Both the position numbers and the translations under genes were made by a program. A stretch of DNA of 64,000 bases from Streptomyces sp. NBC_00569 (GTDB taxonomy: Bacteria > Actinomycetota > Actinomycetes > Streptomycetales > Streptomycetaceae), in the NCBI RefSeq assembly GCF_036345255.1, contig NZ_CP107783.1, forward strand, positions 4,141,501-4,205,500. The letters run 5' to 3'. The notes beneath the pieces were generated by a model that ran no database searches, was not told the origin of the DNA, and saw nothing but the letters and a program-made list of their open reading frames with translations. Every line of letters begins with the position of its first letter. The stretch's first letter is position 1. Of the stretch, positions 43,407-54,560 are shown in pieces.

Positions 43407-44441
43407 ATGACCGAGCATCACCAGTTGCCGTCCGAACTCGAAGTCCCCGCGGAGGCTCCCGACCGGAACCTCGCCCTGGAGCTCGTCCGCGTCACCGAGG
43501 CCGCGGCCATGGCTGCCGGCCGCTGGGTCGGCCGCGGCGACAAGAACGGGGCGGACGGCGCCGCCGTGCGCGCCATGCGCACCCTCGTCTCCACCGTCTC
43601 GATGAACGGCGTCGTCGTCATCGGTGAGGGCGAGAAGGACGAAGCCCCGATGCTCTACAACGGGGAGCGCGTCGGCGACGGCACGAGCGCCGAGGTCGAC
43701 ATCGCCGTGGACCCGATCGACGGCACGACGCTCTGCGCCAAGGGCATGCCGAACGCCATCGCGGTCCTGGCCGCCGCCGACCGCGGCACCATGTTCGACC
43801 CGTCCGCCGTCTTCTACATGGACAAGCTGGTCGCGGGCCCCGAGGCCGCCGACTACGTGGACATCAACGCCCCGGTGGCGGTGAACATCCGCCGTATCGC
43901 CAAGGCCAAGCGGGCCGCTCCCGAGGACGTCACGGTCGTCATCCTGGACCGGCCGCGCCACGAGGGCATCATCAAGGAGGTCCGCGAGGCCGGCGCCCGG
44001 ATCAAGCTGATCTCCGACGGCGATGTCGCGGGCTCCGTGCTCGCGGTGCGCGAGGACAGCGGCGTCGACCTGCTCCTGGGCATCGGCGGCACCCCCGAGG
44101 GCATCATCTCGGCGTGCGCCATCAAGTGCCTGGGCGGTGTCATCCAGGGCAAGCTGTGGCCCAAGGACGACGCCGAGCGCCAGCGCGCGATCGACGCGGG
44201 CCACGACCTGGACCGGGTCCTGTCGACCAACGACCTGGTCTCGGGCGAGAACGTGTTCTTCGTCGCCACCGGCATCACGGACGGCGAGCTGCTGCGCGGC
44301 GTCCGCTACCGCGCCGAGAGCGCCACGACGTCCTCGCTGGTGATGCGCTCCAAGTCGGGCACGATCCGTCAGATCGACTCGCAGCACCGGCTGTCGAAGC
44401 TGCGCGCATACAGCGCGATCGACTTCGACCGCGCCAAGTAG
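43407..44441 (+). CDS. glpX: Fructose-1,6-bisphosphatase class II
   Basis: 344 aa. Gluconeogenic phosphatase giving fructose 6-phosphate. The metal/phosphate motifs [18 protein letters not shown] and [16 protein letters not shown] (the Li-sensitive phosphatase core) and [20 protein letters not shown] are intact. AAAGG stands 10 nt before ATG 43407. The essential FBPase of actinobacteria is this class. It is followed by a perfect hairpin terminator; the convergent neighbour is a WhiB-like gene. Confidence 0.95.
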   Translation: MTEHHQLPSELEVPAEAPDRNLALELVRVTEAAAMAAGRWVGRGDKNGADGAAVRAMRTLVSTVSMNGVVVIGEGEKDEAPMLYNGERVGDGTSAEVDIAVDPIDGTTLCAKGMPNAIAVLAAADRGTMFDPSAVFYMDKLVAGPEAADYVDINAPVAVNIRRIAKAKRAAPEDVTVVILDRPRHEGIIKEVREAGARIKLISDGDVAGSVLAVREDSGVDLLLGIGGTPEGIISACAIKCLGGVIQGKLWPKDDAERQRAIDAGHDLDRVLSTNDLVSGENVFFVATGITDGELLRGVRYRAESATTSSLVMRSKSGTIRQIDSQHRLSKLRAYSAIDFDRAK

Positions 44442-44489
44442 GTCGCGCCCGGCAGGTCGCGCCAGGCAGGTTCTTTCCCCTTACGCGTT

Positions 44490-44521
44490 CGGGGCGCCCC
44501 TTTGTGCGGAGGGGCGCCCCG
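44490..44521. terminator. Terminator between glpX and the WhiB-like gene
   Basis: A perfect 12-bp inverted repeat (44490-44501 with 44510-44521), 8-nt loop, between convergent genes. Confidence 0.85.
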
Positions 44522-44545
44522 TTCGCGTGTCGGGAGGGCGGGTCG

Positions 44546-44923
44546 TCAGCCGGCCGCGCGGATCTGGTCGACCGCGCTCGTCGCCTTCTGGAGCTCGACC
44601 TCGCGTCGGCGCCTGCGGGCGAGGACCACACGGCGCTCGGCGGCGGTGAGGCCGCCCCACACCCCGTAGGGCTCGGGCTGAAGGAGCGCGTGCTCGCGGC
44701 ATTCGACCATCACGGGACAGCGGGCGCAGACGCGCTTGGCCGCCTCCTCGCGGGACAGGCGGGCCGCCGTCGGCTCCTTGGAAGGGGCGAAGAAAAGGCC
44801 GGCTTCGTCGCGCCTGCACACGGCCTCCGTGTGCCACGGGGCGTCCTGGTCCCGATCTCGCACTGGCCCCCGCTGCGGGGGGACGGCGGCGACCTGCAGG
44901 GACTGATGCGGCGGATGCAGCAC
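44546..44923 (-). CDS. wblI: WhiB-like [4Fe-4S] regulator (WblI type)
   Basis: 125 aa. The four cluster cysteines are C36 (AVCRRD), C66 and C69 (CARC) and C75 (VMVEC), followed by the G(V/I)WGG turn YGVWGGLT and a basic C-terminus (ARRRRREVEL) for DNA contact. Wbl proteins bind the sigma-70 region 4 and respond to NO or oxygen. The wblI name comes from its position beside glpX, as I recall for S. coelicolor. GTG 44923 has AGGAG 6 nt upstream. The Arg/Pro-rich N-terminal 25 residues are less conserved-looking. Convergent with glpX. Confidence 0.85.
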   Translation of the reverse strand: MLHPPHQSLQVAAVPPQRGPVRDRDQDAPWHTEAVCRRDEAGLFFAPSKEPTAARLSREEAAKRVCARCPVMVECREHALLQPEPYGVWGGLTAAERRVVLARRRRREVELQKATSAVDQIRAAG

Positions 44924-45075
44924 GGTCTACTCCTGACGACGGCTTCGCGAGCGAGCGACGATGCAGCAACCTCTACCCGCTGTGTGCGTGCCTATGCACT
45001 GAGTTCCGAAGGACGGGAGTTCCCGGGCCCCGGGCCTCCGCGCCTGCGCCGTGCGTCCGTCGCCCCGAGCGCGGG

Positions 45076-45744
45076 TCAGCCGTCGAGGTGTTTGCGCATG
45101 CGGTCGTGCAGATCGCGCAGGCGCTTGCCGCGCTTCGGCTTGGCCTCGATGTTGCCGAGGACCGCGATGCCGTCGACGTAGACCACGGGCGCGTCCGGGT
45201 CGGCCGAGTCGAGGGTGTCCACCTCGAAGTTGCCGAGGACGCCGCCGCCGCTGCCGCGCAGCGAGATGTTCTCCGGGACGCGGACCTCCACGTTCCCGAA
45301 GACGGAGACCGCCTTGATCACGACCTGCTGGTACTCGAAGATCGCCTCGCTGAGGTCGATCTCGATGTTGCCGAAGACGGCGTACGCGTGAGTCCTGCGG
45401 CCCACGCGCCAGCGGCCCTTGCGGGCCGAGGTGCTGAAGACGGCGACCAGGTTCTCGTCGGCGACCGCCGGGACCGCGCCCGTGCCGGGGCGGTTCGGAG
45501 CCGGCGAGGAAGCCCCTGGGCGGCGCCGGGTGAGGGCGCCGGGCAGGTCCCTGACGAGCGGCTCGAGCTCGGCGTGGGTCTTGGCCCGGTACACCCCGTC
45601 GATCCGCTCGGCGTGCTCATCCGCCGTGAGCCGGCCCTCCGCCAGGGCCTCGCGCAGGATGTCCGCGGTGCGGTCGCGGTCGGCGTCGGAGGCGCGCAGA
45701 TCGGTCTGCGGCGCGGGCTGCTCGGGGCGCTTCTCAAGGTCCAC
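45076..45744 (-). CDS. DUF1707 / LiaF-type C-terminal domain protein
   Basis: 222 aa, no membrane helix. The N-terminal DUF1707 domain (about 16-70) starts LRASDADRDRTADILREALAEGRLT and contains the EHAERID helix. After a Pro-rich linker the second half (about 95-210) is a beta-helix-like domain with repeated VFGN(I/V)E segments (FGNIEID, FGNVEVR, LGNFEVD, LGNIEAK), as in cell-wall-stress LiaF/DUF2154 proteins. GTG 45744 has no ribosome site; TACGCT is exactly 6 nt upstream. Divergent from the fumarase gene. Role probably envelope stress, by family only. Confidence 0.85.
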   Translation of the reverse strand: MDLEKRPEQPAPQTDLRASDADRDRTADILREALAEGRLTADEHAERIDGVYRAKTHAELEPLVRDLPGALTRRRPGASSPAPNRPGTGAVPAVADENLVAVFSTSARKGRWRVGRRTHAYAVFGNIEIDLSEAIFEYQQVVIKAVSVFGNVEVRVPENISLRGSGGGVLGNFEVDTLDSADPDAPVVYVDGIAVLGNIEAKPKRGKRLRDLHDRMRKHLDG

Positions 45745-45750
45745 CGGGCC

Positions 45751-45756
45751 AGCGTA
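45751..45756 (-). promoter_or_regulatory. Putative -10 box, leaderless promoter of the DUF1707 gene
   Basis: TACGCT on the minus strand, 6 nt before GTG 45744. Confidence 0.55.
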
Positions 45757-45837
45757 CCCAAACGCGATAGATCGCGACTAGGGGGCGTCCCCGGGAACTG
45801 AGCCTTACCTCACAGGTTCGCCCGTGCCGTCAGGTCC

Positions 45838-45843
45838 TACGCT
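45838..45843 (+). promoter_or_regulatory. Putative -10 box of the class I fumarase gene
   Basis: TACGCT, giving a leader of about 50 nt before ATG 45899, which has its own ribosome site. Confidence 0.35.
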
Positions 45844-45898
45844 GGTTGGCGCTGCCAATGGATGCCAGCTGCTAACGGCCGAAAGAGGAATGGGCGAG

Positions 45899-47569
<1,671 letters not shown>

Positions 47570-47589
47570 CACCTGGCGCACGCCGGTAG

Positions 47590-47622
47590 GGCCGCCCGTC
47601 GCCGTCACGGCGACGGGCGGCC
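47590..47622. terminator. Terminator between fumarase and secreted lipase genes
   Basis: A perfect 14-bp inverted repeat (47590-47603 with 47609-47622) followed on the plus strand by TTTGTG. Lies between convergent genes. Confidence 0.88.
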
Positions 47623-47643
47623 TTTGTGCTGTCCACGAAAAGG

Positions 47644-49167
47644 TCAGGCGAACCGCTGGCCCGCCGAGCCGTCGCAGTTCTGGAGCCGCACGTTGTCCTT
47701 CGCCGAGGCGAGGGTCAGGCACAGGCCCGTCGAGGCGGCCGGGCGCAGGGTGTCGCCCTGGCGGACGAACTGCTGGTTGGCGCCGCCGTGGCAGTTCCAC
47801 AGGATGAGGGCCGTGCCCGCCTTGTAGGAGCTGTCGGGGACGTCCACGCAGCGGTCCTGGGTGAGTTCGGAGTGCAGGGACCGGCCGGCCGTGTCGTACC
47901 ACCAGCCCTGGTTACGGGTCCCCGCGCAGTCCCAGCCGATGACGGCCGTGCCGTTCGCGCTGCTTCCCCCCTTGGCGTCGGCGCATGTGCCGGTGCCCGC
48001 GTTCTTGAGTGGCCGGTACGCGTCGTCCCAGCCGCCTTGGTAGAGCTTGGGGGTGCCGGTGTCGGCCGAATCGGCGCAACCTGCTTCCCGGTAGCCGGAG
48101 TTGTAGAGCTGGGTGAGGCAGGAGGCGAAGGCGCCGTGGCCGCGTGCGTTCGGGTGGAAGGACTGGCGCACGGAGTTGGAGTCGGGCGGGAACGGGTTGG
48201 AGACGTCCACGTAGAGGCCGCGGGCCCAGGCGTCCTCCATGCAGACCTCGTGGCCCTGGAAGAGGCGGGAGTTGTCGAGGTAGAAGGCGCCGGACTCCTG
48301 GGCGGCCCTGCGCATGCCGCGCTCGAAGGCGGGCACGGCCGCGTTGCGGCCCCAGGCGGCGTCGGAGTCGTAGCCGAGACAGCCGCCGGGCAGCTTGCCG
48401 GGGAAGTTGGGGTTGTCGTGGATGTCGGGGCCGATGGGGCTGGGGTAACCCATGAGGACGAGCTTGTAGTCGCTGTCGGCGTAGCCCGCGCCGCGCATCA
48501 CGGTCTTCAGGTCGGCGACGGTCGACTCGACCTTGGGCACGAGCCCGTCGACTCTGGCCTGCCAGCCCGGCGCGTACTTGGGCTCGCACGCGCCCTGGAG
48601 GGTGAGGTAGCGGGTCACGCAGTCGGTCATGACGGGACCGAACTGGAGGTCGTCGTTGGCGCCCGCGACGAGCACGATCATCTTTATCTTCGTGTTGCGC
48701 GCCTTGACGGCGAGAGCGTCGCTCTGCACCAGCTCGTCGGCGTACTGCTTGCTGCCGCCGATGCGGATGTTGCCGGTGTACGCGCCCGAGCAGGACACGT
48801 TGTACGTCACGTCGGCCGGGATCCCGGTGCGGTGGATGGCGGAGTCGGGCGAGCGGTGACACCAGTTGTCCGGGCCGTTCGTGCCGGCCTCGTAGGTCCC
48901 GACGCCCTCCCCCGAGATCTCGCTGTCCCCGAGCGAGATGAGGGCGGTCCTGCGGTCGGCGAGGGGCCGCTCGGCCGGGTCCCCGTAGAGCTTGGTGGCC
49001 TCGGCGGCGCGGATCTTCTCGAGGTCGGGCGGGAGTGGGGTGGTGGCCGCGGCGGCGGGTGCCGCGGACGCGGTCGGCGCGGTCAGGCCGACGAGTGCGG
49101 CGGCCGTCGCCGCGACAACGGCGACGGCGCATCTGATGCTGGGTCTGGTGCGGTGCAGGACGTTCAT
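47644..49167 (-). CDS. Secreted SGNH/GDSL hydrolase with C-terminal ricin-B-like domain
   Basis: 507 aa. A signal peptide (cleavage likely after PTASA-AP, about residue 36) is followed by an SGNH hydrolase domain: nucleophile S82 in LGDSEISGEG, the oxyanion G and N in later blocks (VLVAGANDD) and the catalytic His in SFHPNARGHGAF. The last 120 residues form a beta-trefoil (ricin-B) with two W-D-C-x-G/QG-type segments, as in carbohydrate-targeted esterases. So it is probably an exported lipase/esterase acting on a polymer-bound substrate. GGGGAGG is 4 nt before ATG 49167. Confidence 0.88.
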   Translation of the reverse strand: MNVLHRTRPSIRCAVAVVAATAAALVGLTAPTASAAPAAAATTPLPPDLEKIRAAEATKLYGDPAERPLADRRTALISLGDSEISGEGVGTYEAGTNGPDNWCHRSPDSAIHRTGIPADVTYNVSCSGAYTGNIRIGGSKQYADELVQSDALAVKARNTKIKMIVLVAGANDDLQFGPVMTDCVTRYLTLQGACEPKYAPGWQARVDGLVPKVESTVADLKTVMRGAGYADSDYKLVLMGYPSPIGPDIHDNPNFPGKLPGGCLGYDSDAAWGRNAAVPAFERGMRRAAQESGAFYLDNSRLFQGHEVCMEDAWARGLYVDVSNPFPPDSNSVRQSFHPNARGHGAFASCLTQLYNSGYREAGCADSADTGTPKLYQGGWDDAYRPLKNAGTGTCADAKGGSSANGTAVIGWDCAGTRNQGWWYDTAGRSLHSELTQDRCVDVPDSSYKAGTALILWNCHGGANQQFVRQGDTLRPAASTGLCLTLASAKDNVRLQNCDGSAGQRFA

Positions 49168-49188
49168 GACGCCTCCCCGGTTTGGGTG

Positions 49189-49215
49189 TTACCCGAGGTA
49201 TTTACTGGCGGGTAA
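49189..49215. promoter_or_regulatory. Dyad element between the lipase and fumC genes
   Basis: TTACCCG-N13-CGGGTAA (49189-49195 with 49209-49215). Its right part overlaps TTAC-N6-GTAA (49202-49215). Position between divergent genes suggests an operator; the factor is unknown. Confidence 0.4.
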
Positions 49216-49272
49216 GAGACTTGGGAATAGCCAGAACAAGACAAGTGCTCACGTTTTACGGAAGGGATGACG

Positions 49273-50691
49273 ATGACGACGGCGATGAATGACGGCGGCG
49301 ACGACAGCGGCCGATACCGGATCGAGCACGACTCCATGGGCGAGGTGCGGGTCCCCGCGGACGCCAAATGGCGGGCCCAGACGCAGCGGGCGGTGGAGAA
49401 CTTCCCCGTCTCCGGCCAGCGCCTGGAGCGCGCCCACATCGAGGCGCTCGCCCGTATCAAGGCGGCCGCGGCCCATGTGAACGCCGAGCTCGGGGTCGTG
49501 GACAAGGACATCGCGCAGGCCATCGCGGAGTCGGCAGGCGAGGTCGCCGACGGGCGCTGGGACGACCAGTTCCCGGTGGACGTCTTCCAGACCGGCTCGG
49601 GCACGTCGTCCAACATGAACACCAACGAGGTGCTCGCGACCCTCGCCACGGAGCGCCTCGGCCGCGACGTCCACCCGAACGACCATGTGAACGCGTCCCA
49701 GTCGTCGAACGACGTCTTCCCCTCGTCGATCCACATCGCGGCCACCGCCGCCGTCACCCATGACCTGATCCCGGCGCTCGGCCATCTGCGGGCGGCCCTG
49801 GAGCGCAAGGCCGAGGAGTTCGCCGACGTCGTGAAGTCGGGGCGTACGCACCTCATGGACGCGACGCCGGTGACGCTCGGGCAGGAGTTCGGCGGATACG
49901 CGGCGCAGGTCGCGTACGGCATCGAACGTCTTCGGGCCTCGCTGCCGCGCCTGGCCGAACTGCCGCTCGGGGGAACGGCGGTGGGCACGGGGATCAACAC
50001 TCCGCCCGGGTTCTCGGCCGCCGTCATCGAGGAGGTCGCGCGGACCACCGGTCTGCCGCTGACCGAGGCGCGCAACCACTTCGAGGCACAGGGCGCGCGC
50101 GACGGCATCGTGGAGACCAGCGGGCAGCTGCGGACCATCGCCGTCGGCCTGACGAAGATCGCCAACGATCTGCGCTGGATGGCGTCGGGCCCCCGCACCG
50201 GACTGGCCGAGATCACCCTGCCCGACCTCCAGCCGGGCTCGTCGATCATGCCGGGCAAGGTGAATCCGGTCATTCCCGAGGCGGTCCTCATGGTCGCCGC
50301 CCAGGTCACGGGGAACGACGCGACGGTCGCCGCCGCGGGCGCCGCGGGGAACTTCGAGCTCAACGTCATGCTGCCGGTCATCGCCAGGAACGTCCTGGAG
50401 TCGATCAGGCTTCTCGCCAACGTCACGCGCCTGCTCGCCGACCGGACCGTCGACGGCATCACCGCGAACCGCGAGCGCGCCCTCGAGTACGCCGAGTCGT
50501 CACCGTCCGTGGTGACCCCCCTGAACAAGTACATCGGCTACGAGGAGGCCGCGAAGGTGGCCAAGAAGTCGCTGGCCGAGCGCAGGACCATCCGCGAGGT
50601 CGTCCTGGAGGGCGGCTACGTGGAGCGCGGCGATCTCACGGTCGAGCAGCTCGACGAGGCGTTGGATGTCCTGCGGATGACGCACCCGTAA
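49273..50691 (+). CDS. fumC: Fumarate hydratase, class II
   Basis: 472 aa. Iron-free fumarase. The superfamily signature [15 protein letters not shown] and earlier blocks [16 protein letters not shown] and [11 protein letters not shown] are intact, with the [14 protein letters not shown] catalytic segment. Three near ATGs exist (49267, 49273, 49285); 49273 has GAAGGG 6 nt upstream and is preferred. The first 12 residues are a short Asp/Gly-rich extension. Divergent from the secreted lipase gene. Confidence 0.94.
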   Translation: MTTAMNDGGDDSGRYRIEHDSMGEVRVPADAKWRAQTQRAVENFPVSGQRLERAHIEALARIKAAAAHVNAELGVVDKDIAQAIAESAGEVADGRWDDQFPVDVFQTGSGTSSNMNTNEVLATLATERLGRDVHPNDHVNASQSSNDVFPSSIHIAATAAVTHDLIPALGHLRAALERKAEEFADVVKSGRTHLMDATPVTLGQEFGGYAAQVAYGIERLRASLPRLAELPLGGTAVGTGINTPPGFSAAVIEEVARTTGLPLTEARNHFEAQGARDGIVETSGQLRTIAVGLTKIANDLRWMASGPRTGLAEITLPDLQPGSSIMPGKVNPVIPEAVLMVAAQVTGNDATVAAAGAAGNFELNVMLPVIARNVLESIRLLANVTRLLADRTVDGITANRERALEYAESSPSVVTPLNKYIGYEEAAKVAKKSLAERRTIREVVLEGGYVERGDLTVEQLDEALDVLRMTHP

Positions 50692-50752
50692 CAGCGCTCG
50701 GCGACTGACCGAATTCGTGGCGCGCACCGCGGCGGCACATGCCGGGTGCACC

Positions 50753-50758
50753 TAATAT
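50753..50758 (+). promoter_or_regulatory. Putative -10 box, leaderless promoter of the DUF402 gene
   Basis: TAATAT, 6 nt, then ATG 50765; no ribosome site. Confidence 0.55.
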
Positions 50759-50764
50759 CTGTCC

Positions 50765-51457
50765 ATGACGGACCGGACGAGCATTCTGGTGGGTGAGACC
50801 GAGGGCGGCGTCGGGCGCTGGGCGCCCGGCAGCCGGATTCTGTGGCGTTACCGGACGAACGGCGGGGACGGCTTCCACATCTGCCGCCCCGTCACGGTCG
50901 TCGAGGACAGCGCCGAGCTTCTCGCCGTGTGGCTGGCACCCGGCACCGAGTGCGTGAAACCGGTCCTGGCCGACGGCACGCCGGTGCACGAGGAGCCGCT
51001 GGCCACCCGGTACACGAAGCCGCGCACCGTGCTGCGCGACCGGTGGTTCGGCACCGGCGTCCTGAAGCTGGCGCGCCCCGGCGAGCCCTGGTCGGTGTGG
51101 CTGTTCTGGGAGCCGGGCTGGCAATTCAGGAACTGGTACGTGAACCTGGAGCAGCCGCAGGTGCGCTGGGCCGGCGGCGTGGACTCCGAGGACCACTTCC
51201 TCGACCTGTCGGTCTACGCGGACCGCACCTGGCGCTGGCACGACGAGGACGAGTTCGCGCAGGCGCAGATCGCGGGCCTGATGAGCGCGGCGCAGGCGGA
51301 ATCCGTACGCAGAGCGGGGCGCGCCGCGGTGGAGGTGATCGAGGACTGGGGGCACCCGTTCCCCGACGGCTGGCAGCACTGGCGGCCTGATCCGTCGTGG
51401 CCGGTTCCCGCCCTTCCGGGTGACTGGGACCGTACGCCCGCGCATGTGTCCTCATGA
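50765..51457 (+). CDS. DUF402 (FomD-like) protein
   Basis: 230 aa, cytoplasmic. The DUF402 core is visible as FWEPGWQFRNWYVNLEQPQ, then GGVDSEDHFLDLSVYADRTW and WHDEDEFAQAQIAGL, with acidic residues that coordinate metal in this fold. FomD-like members hydrolyse nucleotide-linked phosphonates or nucleoside diphosphates. The C-terminal GHPFPDGWQHWRPDPSWPVP is typical of the Streptomyces proteins. ATG 50765 follows TAATAT by 6 nt, so it is probably leaderless. It starts 73 nt after fumC. Confidence 0.82.
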   Translation: MTDRTSILVGETEGGVGRWAPGSRILWRYRTNGGDGFHICRPVTVVEDSAELLAVWLAPGTECVKPVLADGTPVHEEPLATRYTKPRTVLRDRWFGTGVLKLARPGEPWSVWLFWEPGWQFRNWYVNLEQPQVRWAGGVDSEDHFLDLSVYADRTWRWHDEDEFAQAQIAGLMSAAQAESVRRAGRAAVEVIEDWGHPFPDGWQHWRPDPSWPVPALPGDWDRTPAHVSS

Positions 51458-51462
51458 GACCC

Positions 51463-51493
51463 TTGATGCGCCCCCGTGGTTCAAACGTAGGAT
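51463..51493 (+). promoter_or_regulatory. Putative promoter of the methyltransferase gene
   Basis: TTGATG (51463-51468), 19-nt spacer, TAGGAT (51488-51493). A start near 51500 would give a leader of about 50 nt. Confidence 0.45.
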
Positions 51494-51550
51494 CGTCCTC
51501 CGCAAGTGCACACACATACAACTCTTCGCGCTTGCAGCAGGTCTGACACG

Positions 51551-52291
51551 ATGTCAACGAGGTCATCGAGGGGCGGCGGGACCGTGAGTCACGGCAGCGA
51601 GGGTTACGAGACGTACGGGAATGGCCGCCGGACCCCGGCGCCCGACCGTACGGGCCAGGCCGAGGCCTTCGACGCGATCGGCGCCCGCTACGACGACGCC
51701 TTTCCGCACAAGGAAGGCCAGTTGGCCGCGGTGGACACACTGCTCGCGGGCCTCGCGCCCGGCTCGCGCATACTCGAGGTGGGCTGCGGCACGGGAGTTC
51801 CTACGAGCCGTCAACTGGCGGACGCGGGGCACTCGGTGGTCGGCGTGGACCTGTCGGCCGGCATGCTGGAACTCGCCCGCAAGAACGTCCCCGAGGCCGA
51901 GTTCCACCAGCTGGACCTCGCGTCACTGAGACCCGAACGAGGCCAGGAAGCGGGCGAGTTGGGCGAATTCGACGCCGTCACCTGCTTCTTCACGCTGCTG
52001 ATGCTGCCGCGCCCGGAGATCCCCGCGGCGCTGCGGCTGCTGCGCTCGATGCTCCGGCCCGGCGGGCTGCTCGCCCTGTCGATGGTCGAGGCCGATCTGG
52101 ACGACGCCGAGATTCCGTTCCTGGGGCACACAATCCGGGTATCGGGTTTTCTGCGGGACGAGCTGCGCCAGGTCGTACGCGACGCGGGACTGGAGATCAC
52201 CGGCGAGCACACGTACGCGTACGCTCCGGCAAGCACCGATGTACCACCCGAACACCAGCTGTTCTTCAACTGCCGGCGCGCCGGAAAGTGA
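51551..52291 (+). CDS. Class I SAM-dependent methyltransferase
   Basis: 246 aa. The SAM motif ILEVGCGTGVPTSRQLA (about 60-77) is followed by VVGVDLSAGMLELAR (motif II) and the DAVTCFFTLLMLPRPE and LLRSMLRPGGLLALS segments, as in UbiE/COQ5-type methyltransferases. Substrate unknown. Start uncertain: ATG 51551 has AGG about 9 nt upstream; GTG 51584 (VSHGSEGYETYG) is an alternative. The final residues FFNCRRAGK close the fold. A PP2C-ATPase gene follows after 49 nt on the same strand. Confidence 0.83.
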   Translation: MSTRSSRGGGTVSHGSEGYETYGNGRRTPAPDRTGQAEAFDAIGARYDDAFPHKEGQLAAVDTLLAGLAPGSRILEVGCGTGVPTSRQLADAGHSVVGVDLSAGMLELARKNVPEAEFHQLDLASLRPERGQEAGELGEFDAVTCFFTLLMLPRPEIPAALRLLRSMLRPGGLLALSMVEADLDDAEIPFLGHTIRVSGFLRDELRQVVRDAGLEITGEHTYAYAPASTDVPPEHQLFFNCRRAGK

Positions 52292-52340
52292 AGCGGCACG
52301 TCGTTAGGCGCGCAGCCCAGGACGGACGGATTCGAAACGC

Positions 52341-54497
52341 GTGACGGAGCACCCCACCTCCCACGAGGGCCGCCGGCCGGCCGCCCGCCCCGCCGCCCCC
52401 GCGGACCCCCGCGGGGCTCTGAGGCGCGCCTCCGACGCGTTCCCCGCTCAGGGGCGCCCCGGACCGACCGCGTCCGCCGACGACGCCGATCCCGCGCGCC
52501 GCGCGCCCGCCTCCGGTGCCTCCGCACCGCGCGGCGCCGCGCCCGAGCACTCCGGCGCGGCACCCGTACCCGAGCCCCCGCGCCGTGAGAGCGGTGGCGG
52601 TGGCGTGCCCGGGCGGCGCAAGCCCGGCTCCGCTTCCGGGGCGGGTGGGAGCGCGCCCGAACACGCCCTGTCGGACGCCGGACCGGACGATCCCCACCGG
52701 CCGAGGCCCGCGCCCGACCGGCGCAGCGGACAGCCGCGCCCGCCGGGGACACCCGTCCCGATGCGGCGGGACGGGGACCGGCTGCGCTTCGTGGGTGCCG
52801 CGACCCGGCGGATCGCCCGCGGGATTGACCTCGACGAGATCGTCATGGGTCTGTGCCGCGCCTCCGTGCCCACGTTCTCCGACGTGATCCTGGTGTATCT
52901 GCGGGACCCGCTGCCGGTCGGCGACGAGCGGCCCACCGGGCCCGTCGTGCTGCGGCTGCGCAGGACGGACCGGCTGCGGCTCATCGAGGAGGGCGCCGAG
53001 GACCCGGACACCGACGGCGGCGGACTCCTCACGATGGCGGGCGGCACCGCCCAGGGCGACCCCGTCACCGCCGAGCTGTGCGAGGTGCGGACCGGCGGCG
53101 CGCTGGCCGAGGTGCTGAGGGGCGTACGGCCCGTTTTCGCGGACTCGCCCGCCGCCCTGGCCGCGCTGCCGGAGCTGCTCGGCGACGACCCGGACCTCGC
53201 CCTGCCCACCGGGCAGCGGGCGATCCTCGCGCCGCTGCGCGGGCGCCGCCGGGTGATCGGCGCGGTCGTCTTCCTGCGCCGCCCCGAGCGCCACGCGTTC
53301 GAGAACGACGACCTCCTGGTCGCGGGGCAGCTCGCCACGCACAGCGCGCTCGGCATCGACAAGGCCGTCCTGTACGGCCGCGAGGCGTACATCGCCGACG
53401 AGCTCCAGCGCACGATGCTGCCCGAGACGCTGCCGCGGCCGACGGGCGTGCGCCTCGCGTCCCGGTATCTGCCGGCCGCGGAGACCGCGCGCGTGGGCGG
53501 CGACTGGTACGACGCGATCCCGCTGCCCGGCAGCCGCGTCGCCCTGGTCGTGGGCGACGTCATGGGCCACTCCATGACCTCCGCCGCGATCATGGGTCAG
53601 CTGCGCACGACCGCGCAGACCCTCGCCGGTCTCGACCTGCCGCCGCAGGAGGTCCTGCACCATCTGGACGAGCAGGCCCAGCGCCTCGGCAGCGACCGCA
53701 TGGCGACCTGCCTGTACGCGGTCTACGACCCGGTCTCGCACCGCATCACCATCGCCAACGCGGGCCACCCGCCGCCGGTCCTGCTGCACCTGGGAGGCCG
53801 CGCCGAGGTGCTCCGGGTCCCGCCGGGCGCCCCCATCGGTGTCGGCGGCGTCGACTTCGAGGCGGTCGAGCTGGACGCCCCGGCGGGCGCGACGCTCCTC
53901 CTCTACACGGACGGTCTGGTCGAGTCGCGGCTGCGGGACGTGTGGACCGGGATAGAGCAGCTGCGGGAGCGGCTCGCCGCGACGGCCCAGCTGACGGGCC
54001 CCGACCATCCGCCGCCGCTCGAGGCGCTGTGCGACGAGGTCCTCGACATGCTCGGTCCGGGCGACCGGGACGACGACATCGCGCTGCTCGCGGCCCGGTT
54101 CGACGGGATCGCGCCGAGCGACGTCGCCTACTGGCTCCTCGACCCCGAGGACGCGGCGCCGGGCCGGGCCCGCCGTCTGGCGCGCAGCGCGCTCGCCCGG
54201 TGGGGTCTGGAGGAGCTGACGGACTCGGTGGAGCTCCTTGTCAGCGAGGTCGTGACGAACGCCGTGCGGTACGCGTCCCGGCCCGTCACGCTGCGCCTGC
54301 TGCGGACCGACGTGCTGCGCTGCGAGGTCGGCGACGACGTGCCGCAGCTGCCGCGGCTGCGCCAGGCCCGCGCCACGGACGAGGGCGGGCGCGGCCTGTA
54401 CCTGGTGAACAGGCTGGCGCGGCGCTGGGGTGCGACGCGGCTGAGCACCGGCAAGGTCGTGTGGTTCGAGCTGCCGCACGGGAACGGCACCGCCTGA
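52341..54497 (+). CDS. GAF-PP2C phosphatase with C-terminal anti-sigma-type ATPase domain
   Basis: 718 aa, cytoplasmic. A long disordered Pro/Ala/Arg-rich N-terminus (about 140 residues) precedes a GAF-like sensor (about 150-340), a SpoIIE/RsbU PP2C domain (about 355-575; RVGGDWYDAIPLPG, VVGDVMGHSM, LLLYTDGLVESR) and an RsbW-like ATPase (about 590-712; LLVSEVVTNAVRYA N-box and GGRGLYLV). Same architecture as the 19242-21950 protein but without PAS. GTG 52341 has only a weak upstream GGA. A 21-bp palindrome terminator follows. Its sigma or anti-sigma partner is not in the window. Confidence 0.83.
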   Translation: MTEHPTSHEGRRPAARPAAPADPRGALRRASDAFPAQGRPGPTASADDADPARRAPASGASAPRGAAPEHSGAAPVPEPPRRESGGGGVPGRRKPGSASGAGGSAPEHALSDAGPDDPHRPRPAPDRRSGQPRPPGTPVPMRRDGDRLRFVGAATRRIARGIDLDEIVMGLCRASVPTFSDVILVYLRDPLPVGDERPTGPVVLRLRRTDRLRLIEEGAEDPDTDGGGLLTMAGGTAQGDPVTAELCEVRTGGALAEVLRGVRPVFADSPAALAALPELLGDDPDLALPTGQRAILAPLRGRRRVIGAVVFLRRPERHAFENDDLLVAGQLATHSALGIDKAVLYGREAYIADELQRTMLPETLPRPTGVRLASRYLPAAETARVGGDWYDAIPLPGSRVALVVGDVMGHSMTSAAIMGQLRTTAQTLAGLDLPPQEVLHHLDEQAQRLGSDRMATCLYAVYDPVSHRITIANAGHPPPVLLHLGGRAEVLRVPPGAPIGVGGVDFEAVELDAPAGATLLLYTDGLVESRLRDVWTGIEQLRERLAATAQLTGPDHPPPLEALCDEVLDMLGPGDRDDDIALLAARFDGIAPSDVAYWLLDPEDAAPGRARRLARSALARWGLEELTDSVELLVSEVVTNAVRYASRPVTLRLLRTDVLRCEVGDDVPQLPRLRQARATDEGGRGLYLVNRLARRWGATRLSTGKVVWFELPHGNGTA

Positions 54498-54507
54498 ACC
54501 CGGACAT

Positions 54508-54549
54508 GCGAGTGGGGCCCGGAACCGTACGGTTCCGGGCCCCACTCGC
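54508..54549. terminator. Bidirectional terminator between PP2C-ATPase and PBP genes
   Basis: A perfect 42-nt palindrome (arms 54508-54528 and 54529-54549) that folds as a 19-bp stem with a GTAC loop. It lies between convergent stops (54497 and 54561). Confidence 0.92.
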
Positions 54550-54560
54550 GTGCGTCACAG

